Assembly (NCBI GenBank): GCA_023548195.1
Contig: JAJHZJ010000311.1
Location: 4,549,919 to 4,613,918 of the forward strand
Source of the DNA: Bettongia penicillata ogilbyi
Lineage: Eukaryota; Chordata; Mammalia; Diprotodontia; Potoroidae
Direction of reading: 5' to 3'
Length of the DNA stretch: 64,000 nucleotides
Under the pieces are notes generated by a model that searched no databases, was not told the origin of the DNA, and saw only the letters and a list, made by a program, of their open reading frames with translations. Positions 52,745 to 63,910 of the stretch are shown piece after piece (position 1 is the stretch's first letter; the number at the start of each line of letters is the position of its first letter). A program made the translations under genes and the position numbers.

Positions 52745-53575
52745 AGAAATAATATGTAAAAAACCAGAAGCGGGGTGAGGCAGGTTACTGTGAGTAGTTC
52801 ACATACCTAGAACCAATTTCTCCCTCCTGCCTGACCTGAGGGGCCTCTGCTCCTAGCTAGGTGCAGTCTCCTCCTGGTCCAAGAGCTCCGATGACATAGT
52901 TCAGATGCTTCTCCCCCCAGTCTCCCCAACAAAGACCTCCTTAACCTAGACTCTTCAGCTCTGCAGCTGGTACTGAACTTCAAGCCCCAACTGGCGTGAT
53001 TATCTTGTTTGTGTCTGAGATGTTTGCTCAGGCAATAGAGCTGTTCTGTTCTTGACCCAATTAAAGGAGTTTGAACCTCATGAAGGGGTCACAAGGTTTA
53101 GGTCCATCTTGTTTTACATATTAAAACCTCATCCCATGTGACTACATGCTTTGATGACATCATAGAGGAAAGACCCTTCCTTGCTGTTTTTCCCCTGGAG
53201 GAACTGTGTGTTTGTTTGTCTCAGAGCCCTAGAAAAGGCCCACTCTCCAACAGGGACCTGGCCAGCCCCAGGTGCCAAACCCTCTGGAACTGGAGGAAAG
53301 ACACTCCCAGCTAGCTGGAACCTTTAGGCTTAATTCTATTTTTTTTTAAAACTGCATTTCCTGGTCACTGACACTTGGAGCTGTCTGGCCAAGTCTTACT
53401 CTCTAGTTTACTTAGTGCTGGCAAATCTCTATAGCTACATTTAATTTCCAGTAGCTAAATCTAACATATAAACTGACAAGAAGGCTCCAAGTTTCTTAAT
53501 TCTACAATTCTTTTTCTTCTACAAATGAGTGGGAAGAAGGAAAAGTACCCCAAGAAAACTAGATCTTTTTCCTCT
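52745..53575. other. No recognised feature
   Basis: About 0.8 kb of unassigned sequence with mid GC content. No long open frame. Confidence 0.4.
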
Positions 53576-53579
53576 AGCT

Positions 53580-53715
53580 TGGAAAACACTCCTGCTTTTT
53601 ATTCACCACTTTTACCCATGAATTCGTTATATTTCCCCAGTAGAATACAAAGCTCCATGAGGGGACAAGCTGTTTTTTCCTTCCTTTTTTGGTTTTATAC
53701 ACAATTTGTTGGTGA
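53580..53715 (+). repeat. L2 3'-end fragment
   Basis: CCCAGTAGAATACAAAGCTC and CATGAGGGGACAAGCTG. Confidence 0.6.
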
Positions 53716-53726
53716 GAGGTTGTTTC

Positions 53727-53905
53727 AGTCATTTTCTTGGTGGTTTGCCATTTCCTTCTCCTGCTTGTTTTACAGATGAGGAACTTAGGTAAACAGGATT
53801 AAGTGACTTGCCCTAATAAAAGTAGGAGACTAGATCTGAACTCTTGAAGACGAGTCTTCCTGATGGCAGGCTCAGTGTTCTATCTACTGCCCCACCTAGC
53901 TGCCC
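53727..53905 (-). repeat. Marsupial tRNA-derived SINE, antisense
   Basis: CAGTCATTTTCTTGGTGGTT, ATTTCCTTCTCCTGCTTGTT, GATGAGGAACTTAGG and GCCCCACCTAGCTGCC. The RTE-like 3' tip is missing. Confidence 0.88.
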
Positions 53906-53934
53906 TTCTTATACACAAATAAATATTCAGGAGT

Positions 53935-54105
53935 GAATCATGAGATCATAGGATCTTAGGGATTTTTAGAGATACAAGAGACCTTAGGGATCATGATACA
54001 ACCTCCTCATTTTATAGATAAGAAACCTGAAATCCGGAGAGGTAGTTACTTGGCAAAGATTATACAGACTGCAAATTGCCTTCACCTTTTTCTTTCTCAT
54101 GATCT
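53935..54105 (-). repeat. MIR fragment
   Basis: TCATGAGATCATAGGATCTT, CTCATTTTATAGATAAGAAA and GAGGTAGTTACTTGGCAAAG. Confidence 0.7.
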
Positions 54106-54174
54106 GGGGCTATATTGTCAGAATTTCATTTTTTAGAGAATTCCATCCCTCCTGAGTCGTATTTCCTTTTGGAG

Positions 54175-54370
54175 TTTCTGGCCATAAGATCATATAATAA
54201 TTGCTCATATTTACATATTGTTTTAAAGTTTACAAAGTGTTTTTTTCTTCACAAACCCGTCAGATATGAGATAGCAGAAGCATTCTCTCATATTCTCTTT
54301 TAAGAATTGAGAAATGAAAGGCTCAAAAGAAATGAAGTGATTTGCTTATGGTCATAGGGCTAGTTTCATG
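54175..54370 (-). repeat. MIR fragment
   Basis: CATATAATAATTGCTCATAT, TTTACAAAGTGTTTTTTTCT, GAATTGAGAAATGAAAGGCT and ATGGTCATAGGGCTAG. Confidence 0.65.
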
Positions 54371-54795
54371 GCCAGGACTATCTTTCAAAGAACTCTATGA
54401 TTTCTTGTCTCTGAATTGCTTGGAATATGCTTCCTCAAAGTCATTGTCCCATATTCAACCAAGGGTGTTTCCTGCCTACACAATTATAAATTCTAAAATG
54501 ACAGCATCAGTCTTTCCCTGTTTTTTTCTCTTCCACTTTTCCAATCAGTTCCTTATTGGACAGTTTTAAATCTAAAATAGCAAGTTCTTTTCATTGTTTC
54601 CTGCATCTTCTGAGAGACTGAATTACTAGCAAAATAAATATCTTAGATATGACATATACTGAATTTTTCTAGGGAGAGGGATCTGGAGTTGTGATTTCAT
54701 TGGTGCAAGGGCCTTCCGGTACGGAAACTCCTTTCACTAATAAAGATCTATAATTCTGGGATTTATAGTCTCAAAGAGATGATGGGGACACTTAA
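54371..54795. other. No recognised feature
   Basis: AT-rich sequence with nothing assignable. Confidence 0.4.
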
Positions 54796-54799
54796 GAGA

Positions 54800-55190
54800 T
54801 CATGTCAATAAAATTTATTAAGCACCTACTATGCATCAGACACACTGCCAAGCAGCTGAGGATTTGGAAAATGTCCCCAAGGAGCTCTCAACCTATTAGG
54901 GGAGACAACATGCAAACACCTACATACAAATAAACTACATAAAGAATAAACTGGAAATAATGCACAGAAATAAGGGCATTAGAATTAAAGAGGGTAGGAA
55001 CGACTTACTGCAGAAGATGGGATTTTAGTTGGAACATGAAAAAAACCAGGGAAGCCAGGGGCAGAGATGAAGAGAGTGAATTCCATGCATGAGGATTAAC
55101 CAGGGAGAATGAGTAGAGTCTCACAGCTAGTACAAGTCAGTTAGCATTTGAACCTAGACTGATCAGGTCTTTCTGACTAGATGTATGGTG
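54800..55190 (-). repeat. L2 3' end and adjoining MIR, antisense
   Basis: AATAAAATTTATTAAGCACC, AGCAGCTGAGGATTTGGAAA and CAAGGAGCTCTCAACCTATT (L2). Then TCTCACAGCTAGTACAAGTC and ATTTGAACCTAGACTGATCA (MIR). Confidence 0.85.
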
Positions 55191-55199
55191 CTCCATTAT

Positions 55200-56270
55200 C
55201 CCACCTGCTGCTTCTTGTTAAACATTTTAGATAATGAAATTAAGTTTACCAGGTTGGAATCACTAAGGGAATGGTTACAGGGATATAGAAATTCCCATAT
55301 AATAGCTGATGTTAAATTAAGAATGGTTGAGAAAACAGGGAATGTTTCCCCTGGAGAAGAGAGGTGTCTTAAGACTGGAGAAATTAAGGACCTTCATCTA
55401 GAATTTGCTCTCTTGGTCAACAGGATGATAGAGCACATACTGAAGTCCAGTTAAGTTTCCAGTGACCAGTAAGGTATCTCAGGCTTGCCCCTGATGGGAA
55501 ACTAAAGCTGGGCACCTTTTCACAATTTGCTAATTTATACTAATAATGCTACAATTGCTCCCTAGGAGAAAGAACTCTTTCAGGAATATGATTCAGGAGC
55601 CTGGGACCTCTGTTGCAAATGTCCCCAAGGTGGGGGATCTATTCCCACAAGTAGCAGGAAGCTCAGATCATGGGCACTAATATTATAGGTATATTTCCTT
55701 TGAGTCTTTGAATGCCCTGGATCTCTGCACTGAATTCTCCTATGGCCTTGGATAGCTATAATCAGTCACAATCCCAACTGTCCCCCTCTGTGGGGAATAC
55801 TGGGTGTCCTGTAGAGCTAATCAAACTCTCCCAAGAGGCACACAAGGTATTCCCGTGACAATGGGGAAACTTAGACTTCCTGAGGGACTGTGGTGGCTTC
55901 TGTAAGCAGAAAAAGAAAAAAAGGGATTCAGCTCATCTGAGTTTTTCTTACTCCACTCTTTCCAATCTACTAAGCTTATTACTTAGCAATAGGTATCTGT
56001 TGTGTCTGGTTCCATTACATACCCTATGTTCTGATCACTTAAGGCCTCTTCAGCCTCTGCCTCTATGAACTCCTATGCCAGAAGGCTACAAACAAGTATC
56101 CTTCTCTGGGCCACTGATCCCGAGTGGAAGATTATATACATGACAAATTTATATATATATTGATTCATCAGTAAAAAAAAAAAAGTCAGATTCCCCGGAA
56201 TCACTGATCTATATGTATTTCTGTCTCTTAATTTATTAATCACAAATGGCCTCTGAATTAAATTTGAAAG
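55200..56270. other. No recognised feature
   Basis: About 1.1 kb without a repeat I can name. An 89-codon plus frame (55185-55454) has no known domain. Confidence 0.4.
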
Positions 56271-56282
56271 TGGCAAGCTTCA

Positions 56283-56530
56283 ATGAGCTGGTTGTCATAA
56301 TGGACAGAGCATGGGCTCTGGAGTCCCCAAACATCTCTGATACTACTAGCTGTGTGACTCTGGGCAAGTCACTTAACCTCTATTTGCCTTAGTTCCTCAT
56401 CTGTAAGATGTGGACACACTAGAGAAAGAAATGGCAAACCACTCCATTATCTTTGCCAAGAAAAACCCAAGGACAAAGGCCATGGGGACATGTAGAGTCA
56501 GACATAATTGAACATAAACAGCATTAATGA
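56283..56530 (+). repeat. Marsupial tRNA-derived SINE
   Basis: GAGCTGGTTGTCATAATGGA start (worn A box), GTGTGACTCTGGGCAAGTCA, GGCAAACCACTCCATTATCT, and tail CATGTAGAGTCAGACATAAT. Confidence 0.88.
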
Positions 56531-56714
56531 ACAGGTTATCTCACACAGGGAAAGCATCAACTGTCCAGCAGAGAGCTGTTTCTTGGACTACAGAAGTACC
56601 TCCAAGGCTCAAAAATTTCAAGTGGCTAAAGTATGAAGATCGCACTCTAAAACTTTTAAAGCCTGTTATTTAAACAATATGTGTGTGGAAGGGGGTGGGG
56701 GTGGGGAGAATGCA

Positions 56715-56925
56715 GTATTTGGAGTCCAGATGAACAGGATTCCAACCCCAGCTCAGCTTCCTATTACCTGTGTGACTCAGGGAAAAATATGTCACCTCTC
56801 ATTCAGGGCCTCAGTTTCCTCAATTACAAAATGAAAGGGTTGATAATTTCAAAAGTCCCTTCCAGCTCTAAATATATGATCTTAACTGGGCAACGCTTTG
56901 AGGTCTCTTCAGCTCTAAACTGACA
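56715..56925 (+). repeat. MIR
   Basis: TTTGGAGTCCAGATGAACAG, TACCTGTGTGACTCAGGG, GGCCTCAGTTTCCTCAATTA and CCCTTCCAGCTCTAAATATA. Confidence 0.9.
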
Positions 56926-56984
56926 TTCCTAGTTTTAATTTCAAGCTAGTAGAGATCCTGCATGGGAAGTGAGGGCACAAAGCA

Positions 56985-57205
56985 GATAGTGCATCAGGCC
57001 TGGAGTCAGGAAGACTCATCTTCCTGAGTTCAAATCTGACCTCAGACACTTACTAGCCGTGTGATCCTGGACAAGTCACTGTTTGCTTCAGTTTCCTCAT
57101 CTATAAAATGAGCTGGAGAAGGAAATTGCAAATCACTCCAGTATCTTTGCCAAGAAAACCCCACATGGGGTTATGAAGAGTCACACACCACTGAAAAAAA
57201 TCCTG
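56985..57205 (+). repeat. Marsupial tRNA-derived SINE
   Basis: GATAGTGCATCAGGCCTGGA, GAGTTCAAATCTGACC, AGCTGGAGAAGGAAATTGCA and GGGGTTATGAAGAGTCAC. Confidence 0.92.
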
Positions 57206-57239
57206 CTCCAGCAAACTGGTCTACTGAATGTAAAGGAAA

Positions 57240-57405
57240 CCATTATAGTATCTTAGATGGGCCAGGGTTCATATCTGGTCTCACATATTTACTATCTCGA
57301 CAAGTTGCTTAATGTCCCTGGGTCTCCTTTCTCATCTGAAAAATGAGGGGGTTGGATTAAGTGAACTCTGAAGTCCTCTCCAGTTCAAGATCAAAGATAC
57401 CATGA
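57240..57405 (+). repeat. MIR fragment
   Basis: CAGGGTTCATATCTGGTCTC, GTCTCCTTTCTCATCTGAAA and TCTGAAGTCCTCTCCAGTTC. Confidence 0.8.
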
Positions 57406-57409
57406 TCAT

Positions 57410-57680
57410 AATTCCCCCAAACTTATTTCATCTTCTCATTTCCATGCATCTGTTCACATCAGTCCCTGTGTTTGGAAGCGCTCTTCCATATACCTTTGCA
57501 GATTGAAATCCTACCCATCATTCAAGGTCTGGCTCTAATGCTACACCCTTCAAAGAAATTATCCTTTGAACTCCACAGTTGAAAATAAATTCTCCCTACT
57601 CTCAACTCTCACAAAACAATCTATACCTATCAATCATGTTTATACCATTGATATTTTTAGTATATTGGGACAGGACTTAA
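57410..57680 (+). repeat. L2 fragment
   Basis: CTTCTCATTTCCATGCATCT, TGGAAGCGCTCTTCCATATA, CCATCATTCAAGGTCTGGCT and AAGAAATTATCCTTTGAACT. Confidence 0.85.
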
Positions 57681-57795
57681 TTCGCCTGCTATCATTTATG
57701 TCAGTCCAGTATGGTCTCAAACATCTTTGCATTCTTCTTCAGAACCTAGCTCTGCCACATATTCTGTGTTTTGTGGTGGTTGGTCATATGGTTGT

Positions 57796-58055
57796 TTTTA
57801 AGTCATTCCAGTCACGTCCAGTTCTTCATGACTCCGTTTGGGGTTTTCTTGGCAAAGATAATGAAGTGGCCATTTCCTTCTCCAGTTCATTGTTTTTTTC
57901 TTACAGATAAGAAAACTGAGAATAACAAGCTTAAGTGACTTGTCCAGGAACATACATCTAGTAAGACTATGAGGCTTTGGATTTGAACACAGGAAAAGGA
58001 GTTTTCTTGCTTCCAAGCTCGGTGCTCTCTCTACTTCGACAACTAGCTGCCCCTA
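57796..58055 (-). repeat. Marsupial tRNA-derived SINE, antisense
   Basis: GTTTTTAAGTCATTCCAGTC, GACTCCGTTTGGGGTTTTCT, TCCTTCTCCAGTTCATTGTT and GACAACTAGCTGCCCC. Confidence 0.9.
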
Positions 58056-58059
58056 TCAT

Positions 58060-58765
58060 ATGACTAATAAAAGTAAAATGAGTTTTTGAGTTCTGCACCC
58101 TAGTTTCTGTGTTGTAACACATTAGCAAACACATGAAGATGTTAAAAGAACTGGTACAGAGTAACCTAAGGGAATAGAGGGGCTGATTAATGATCAGAAC
58201 AGATGTGCTGCTGAATCCTGATGAGAGCTAGACAAGTAACTGGTGAGCTCAGTGAGTATGGCCTTGCCCTAGAGAAGTTATCAGTTGTTGAAAGGTACAG
58301 AACCTCTGCAAATTAGATCCCGACAGCTGGGAGGAACCTTGGGACGGTTCTCCTTTGTCACTTGATCTTCTTCCTTCTCATCATGTGTTGGCTGTGGAGA
58401 ACTACACATTTAACTGAGATAAAAAAATGTGCCTGGCAAAACCTCTCCCTTCTGAAAGAAGCCTGTTTACCTACTGACTTAATTGGAACATTTTCCTTTA
58501 AGATTTTTCTCTCCACTGTTTGTTTATTTTTAAAAGTAATTTCAAACAGCCTTACCAACGTTCTCCTGCCTCCAAACAGCAGAGTCAGAGTAGTCAGAGT
58601 AGTCTCTTCACTCTTTTGATTTGGTCTTGAGGAAACAAGGCTCCTCAAGAAAATGTGGAAGGGGAGCCACACATGATGAACCTTCATGCAAGTCAGGACA
58701 TTTTGTTGCAAATCACTGTATGAAAGCCTCACCAAAAAGGGACACTATCCCTCTATTCTGAAAAC
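58060..58765. other. No recognised feature
   Basis: About 0.7 kb. Opposite-strand frames of 125 (58358-58735, minus) and 85 codons (58362-58619, plus) overlap each other and have no known domain. Confidence 0.35.
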
Positions 58766-58769
58766 ATTT

Positions 58770-58960
58770 AGCAATGGAAAGATGGCTGTGGAGCTGAGGC
58801 CCTGGTTCCGATCTAAAGCTTTACCACTTAGCACCTGCATGACCTTGGAAAAACCATTTAACCTCTTTAGGCTTCACTTTCCTCATCTATAATATGAGAG
58901 GGTTGGACTAGAGGACCTCTATTCAGATTCTATGAAACTCATCTAACAGTAATATCTCTT
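58770..58960 (+). repeat. MIR
   Basis: AAAGATGGCTGTGGAGCTGA, CACCTGCATGACCTTGGAAA, CTTTCCTCATCTATAATATG and GGACCTCTATTCAGATTCTA. Confidence 0.85.
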
Positions 58961-60110
58961 TTTAAGTTTCTACTTATTTGTCTCCTTCCCCATCAGCTTT
59001 CCTCCCTACTCGAAATGCAAAACTCATCGTTTTTTTAAAGGGAATTAAAACATCTCTACCTTGGGGTATGAATAAATTTGGTTGACTGCATAGTTTGAGA
59101 CTTCTCAAAAACAAATCTATAACAATAAAATAAATCAAATGATCAAATCTGGCCCTGGAAGCCATAAAAAAAAATGCACCCCTTCCATTTGCTGGAGAGA
59201 GGAGGGCCTATGGGTGTAGAATACTGCATATCCTGTCAGATTCCGATGACTAGTTTTGTTGAACTATCTTTGTAAAAAAATTTATTACTTAAGGAATTAC
59301 TTTTCTTGAGGAAAAAGAATTTACTTTTCTTAAGGAAAAACTCCATAGCTAAAGGAGAGGTATTTGGATGTGAATGCCATGTAAAAAATAAAAGGAATCA
59401 ATAAGCAAAAAAGAAAACTAAATCCACACACTCCATTATTTTTCTACTAGTTAGAAGCATAGTCCATAAAATTTGTTGAGAATCGTTTCGTTATATCTGT
59501 TTAATCCAGAGATGTAGGAATGACTTAGGCCTGAACAGTTCAGAACAGAATCCAAATGTTAATTTTAATAGATATTAAAAGAAGATTTAAAATATTTTCT
59601 AAGTGCCTTGTTTTATTTCCTTGTAGTTATTTTAGGCAAGTAAATGAGGACAGGATATGAGTTTGGCAAACAGTACTTGTTGAGAAGATCTGATTCCGAA
59701 TGAATTTCCAGGCAGCATATTTTAGTCATGCCTCATTCTTGTAGCAAAGGACTCTGCTATGTTCTTAACAAAGATGATGAATACCTCACTTCTATTTGTG
59801 GATTTTTTTCTTCTTTTAAAAATCTCCCTCCTATAGACAGATTTATTCAGTAGCAAGTCAACAATTAGGGCCCAAAATGTTACTGAGTATCTTTGTAGTT
59901 CAACATCCAAAGAGGAATTAAAAAAGGTTTGAAAATACAGAATGAAAAAGGCTAATAATTCTAAGAATTCCTCAGTTCAATTTAACCAATATACAAATGC
60001 CTATTATATTCAAGACATTGTGCTGGCTCACTAGGAATATAAAGTAACCTATTCCCTAACCTTAAGGGCTTTATAATCTAATCTTGGCTCCCATAAAAAC
60101 ATGGCAAACT
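58961..60110. other. No recognised feature
   Basis: About 1.15 kb of AT-rich, apparently single-copy sequence. No long open frame. Confidence 0.4.
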
Positions 60111-60114
60111 ATCC

Positions 60115-60265
60115 CCAGAGTTTGTAAACTCGTCTCACATGTACATCTCCACATAGCTTCTATCACAATGATTTACACCAAGTAGAGTAAGAAATACTTG
60201 TTAAGATCACAAGCAGTTGTTAAGCACCTACCATGTGCTAGGCACTAGAACTAGTTAAGCAAAAC
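60115..60265. repeat. L2 end fragments, both orientations
   Basis: CTACATAGCTTCTATCACAA-like L2 sense piece (about 60120-60200), then TTGTTAAGCACCTACCATGT antisense terminus. Confidence 0.55.
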
Positions 60266-60379
60266 AAAGACATTAATCAGGCCCACCAGCCCCCCCGCTT
60301 CTGCCAAGAAAGGGAGGTGGAGTGTGTTCTTCAAGTGAGCAACAACCCAGGGTCAGATCTGATCACTGCTCTTCTTCTC

Positions 60380-60560
60380 ATTTATAGTTCTGCAATATAG
60401 TGAATATTGCTTCCTGGTTTTGTTTACTGTGCATTAGTCTGCGTAGTAAGTCTTCATATGCTTCTCTGTATTCTTCATTTTCATGTTTCATGGTACAATA
60501 ATATTCCATTTCATTAACTTTACTCAATAGAGTTCTCTCCTGCCCTTTCCTACTTCTTTT
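60380..60560 (-). repeat. L1-clade ORF2 C-terminal fragment
   Basis: GTCTTCATATGCTTCTCTGT, ATTCTTCATTTTCATGTTTC and TACAATAATATTCCATTTCA are antisense to the L1 segment GGAATACTATTGTGC seen at 26093-26108 and 47032-47047. Confidence 0.6.
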
Positions 60561-61303
60561 TTATTAGTTATTATAAGTGATTGTTCCCTTAAGAAAGGCA
60601 GGGGAAGGGAGAGGGATCCATTGGGAAATGAAGGTAATGTAAAATCAAAAGATATAAAAGAACTTTAAAAATACTGGTTGACAAGATGGCGGAGTAGAAA
60701 GACAGACCTGTAGAAGCTCCCCCACATAGCCCATAAAATACTTGTAAAAAATGACTCTAAACAAATTCTAGAGCATCAGAAGCCACAAAACGACAGAATG
60801 AAAGAGATTTGCAGCCCAAGACAGCCTGGAAGGCTGAGAGGAAAGGTCTGTTGCACAGGGAGTGCAGCAGATTGCAGCCCAGTGTGGGACAGGACTGAAA
60901 CAGGCTTCAGGGCACCACTGGAAGCAGCAATTCCCAGACTGCTTCAAAGGTCAGTGAGAAGAGCTCTCTCACCTGAGTGAGAAGGGAACATGGTCTGGAC
61001 CAGCCAGCAGCAGCATCCATTTTAGAGCTATCTGTTTAAAGACCCTGAGGGAATTGAGTGGCTCATCTGGATCTAAGCCCTGAGTGGCTCTCCTGGGTTG
61101 CAGAAGAGTGCTGGCAATGGAGCTGGGGGTGGCTCTGGAGAGGGAACCCTGCTGAAGATCCTGGACAGAACAGAGTGCTTGTGGTTGTTCCCAGACCAGA
61201 GTACCTTGATTGTGCCACCTTGGAGAAAGTGAGAACTTACAGGTCCCCAGAGTATACCTTCCTCTTGACAAAAGACTGAAAAGTCAAACAATTGGCTGGG
61301 AAA

Positions 61304-62412
61304 ATGACCAAAAAGGGGGAAAAAATAAGACCATAGAAAGTTACTTTCTTGGTGAACAGGTATTTTCTTCCTTCCTTTCGCATGGAAGGAAGGAAGAACA
61401 ATGCATATCATCAGAGGAAGACCTAGAAGTCAAGGTTTCTGCATCCAAAACCTCCAAAATAAATATGCAATGGTCTCAGGCCATGGAAGAACTCAAAAAG
61501 GATTTTGAAAATCAAGTAAGAGAGATGGAGGAAAAATTGGGAAGAGAAATGAGAGAGATGCAAGAAAAGCAAGTCAACACCTTGCTAAAGGAGACCCCAA
61601 AAAAATGCTGAAGCAAATAACACCTTTAAAAATAGGCTAACTCAATTGACAAAAGAGGTCCAAAAAGCCAATGAAGAGAAGAATGCTTTAAAAAGCAGAA
61701 TTAGTCAAATGGAAAAGGAGGTTCAAAAGTCCACTAAAGAAAATAGTTCTTTAAAAATGAGAACGGAGCAGATGGAAGCTAATGACTTTATGAGAAACCA
61801 AGAAATTACAAAACAAAGCCAAAAGAATAAAAAAGTAGAAGATAATGTGAAAAATCTCATTGGAAAAACAACTGACCTGGAAAATAGATCTAGGAGAGAC
61901 AATTTAAAAATTATGGAACTACCTGAAAGCCATGACCAAAAAAGGAGCCTAGATATCACCTTTCATGAAATTATCAATAAAAATTGCCCTGATATTCTAG
62001 AACCAGAGGGCAAAATAAATATTGAAAGAATCCACCAATCACCTTCTGAAAGAGATCCGAAAAGAAAACTCCTAGGAATATTGTAGCCAAATTCCAGAGT
62101 TCCCAGGTCAAGGAGAAAATATTGCAAGCAGCTAGAAAAAAACAATTCAAGTATTGTATAAATACAATCAGGATAACACAAGATCTAGCAGCTTCTACAT
62201 TAAGGGATAAAAGGGTTTGGAATATGATATTCCAGAAGTCAAAGGAACTAGGATTAAAACCAAGAATCACCTACCCAGCAAAACTGAGTATAATACTTTA
62301 AGGGAAAAAATGGTCATTCAATGAAACAGAGGACTTTCACTCATTCTTGATGAAAAGACCAGAACTGAAGAAAAAATTTGACTTTCAAACACAAGAATCA
62401 AGAGAAGCATGA
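61304..62412 (+). pseudogene. HAL1 copy 3 ORF1 pseudogene
   Basis: Three frame pieces cover the L1-type ORF1 protein. An indel shifts the start codon (61304) out of frame from KNKTIESYF. The coiled-coil piece ends near 61611. A second piece (61646-62086) runs through the RRM start (SRRDNLKIMELPESHDQK). After another shift near 62085, the C-terminal domain with ITYPAKLS is followed by an in-frame stop near 62300. The family TGA is at 62410-62412. Confidence 0.88.
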
Positions 62413-62804
62413 AACGGTAAACAGGAAAAAGAAATCATAAGGGACTTTCTAAAGTTGAACTGTTTACATTCCTACATGGAAAGATAATATTTGCAACTCT
62501 TGAAATTTTTCTCAGTATCTGGATAGTTGGAGGGATTACACACACACAGCACACAGGAGTTGAATAAGAAGGGATGAAATAAAAAAAATAAAATTAAGGG
62601 ATGAGAGGTATATGTTGGGAGGAGAAAGGAAGAAATGGAAAGGGGCAAATTATCTCTCATAAAAGAGGCAAGAAAAAGCTTTTTCAATGGAGGAGGTGAG
62701 AGAGAAAAATGAAGCTTACTCTCATCCTATTTGGCTTAAGGAGGGAATAACATGTTCACTCAATTTGGTATGCAAATCTATCTTATATTACAGGAAAGTA
62801 AGGG

Positions 62805-62865
62805 AGAAAGTGCTAAGTGGGGTGGGGAGATGATAGAAGGGAGGGCAAATGGGAGGAAGGAGTAA
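62805..62865 (+). promoter_or_regulatory. G-rich purine tract in HAL1 copy 3 3'UTR
   Basis: GTGGGGTGGGGAGATGATAG and GGAGGGCAAATGGGAGGAAG: the counterpart of the tracts in copies 1 and 2. Confidence 0.6.
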
Positions 62866-63383
62866 TTAGAAGTAATCACTTTAGGGGAGGGACAAGGTCA
62901 AAAGAGAGAATAGAACAAATGGGGCACAGGAAAGGATGGGAGAAATATAGTTAATATTACACAATATGACTATCATGGAAGTCATTTGCAAAACTACCCA
63001 TACATAGCCGACATTGATTTCCTTGCCTTCTCAGTGGGGATGGGTGGGGAGGGAGGCAGGGAGAGAAGTTGGAACTCAAAGTTTTAGGAATAAATGTTGA
63101 GAATTGTTTTTGCATACAAGTGGGAAATAAGAAATGCAGGTAATGGGGTATAAAAATGTATCTTGCCCTACAAGAAAAGAGAGAAAATGAGCCAAAGGAA
63201 GGGAGAGGTATGACAGAAGGGAGGGAAGATTGAGGGAAGGGGTATTCAGAATGCACGGCATTTTGTGGTGGGGGAAAGAGAGTGATGGGGAGAAAATTTG
63301 GAACTCAAAATTTTGTGGAAATGAATGTTTAATATTAAAAATAAATAGAAAGAAAAAAAATGAGAATAAAATTTTAAAATCCT

Positions 63384-63680
63384 CTAGTGAAGAAGGCAAG
63401 ATGGCACACCTTTCCAAACACAATGTTTTTATACTATGACCACTGACTAATGCCAAGACTCCCCCTGGACCAAGATACACTATCTTTGTACGTAATCTTT
63501 CTTAGCACTGGACAAAAACCACCTAGGAATCTAGCAAGGCCTACTAGCAGCTAACTTTGCACCCAGGAATAGATAAGAACTAAAGGAGGCCTGCAAATGG
63601 TTCACAGCTGAGTTCTAATTTGGCTGAGCTGTCTATATAAGGGGTTAAAGAGGTACTGAGGTTCTATTAAAACCTGCCCT
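63384..63680. other. Unassigned segment with TATA-like box
   Basis: About 0.3 kb between HAL1 copy 3 and an L1 tail. It contains CTATATAAGG at 63632-63641. It could be part of an LTR or a unique promoter, but TG/CA ends and a TSD are not evident. Confidence 0.3.
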
Positions 63681-63684
63681 GCAT

Positions 63685-63910
63685 AGATTGGTGAATGACT
63701 AAACAAACTGTGGTACATACATGTAATGGAAATAATACTCTGCTCTAAGAAATGAGAAGTAGGACAAAGGTGGAGAAGCATAGAAAGATACACACAAACT
63801 TACACAAAGTGAAGACCAGGAAGGTCACATATATATATATACTATGACTACAACAATATTAATAAGTGAATAACAACCACAAAATAATTGAAAATAAATG
63901 CTGAAAAATT
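63685..63910 (+). repeat. L1 3' end
   Basis: ATTGGTGAATGACTAAACAA, ACTGTGGTACATACATGTAA and TACTCTGCTCTAAGAAATGA match the L1 ORF2 end and 3'UTR. A TA microsatellite lies at 63825-63842. Confidence 0.75.

Larger units (their letters stand above)
60676..63370 (+). mobile_element. Full-length HAL1 retrotransposon, copy 3
   Basis: A ~2.7-kb sense element: 5'UTR (60676-61303) with CAAGATGG at 60682-60689, ORF1 pseudogene (61304-62412), then 3'UTR with CA and G-rich tracts and an AAAAATAAATAGAAAG tail. TTTAAAAATACT (60664-60675) and TTTAAAATCCT (about 63373-63383) may be a worn TSD. It is the same 5'UTR type as copy 2. ORF1 is better preserved than in copy 2 and worse than in copy 1. No ORF2. Confidence 0.88.

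Noticed and set aside
57566..57910. 114-residue plus-strand frame
   Set aside because: It spans the end of an L2 fragment and the start of an antisense SINE, so it is a chance fusion of two repeats.
58358..58735. 125-residue minus-strand frame
   Set aside because: No recognisable domain, an overlapping open frame on the other strand, no splice context, and no homology I can name.
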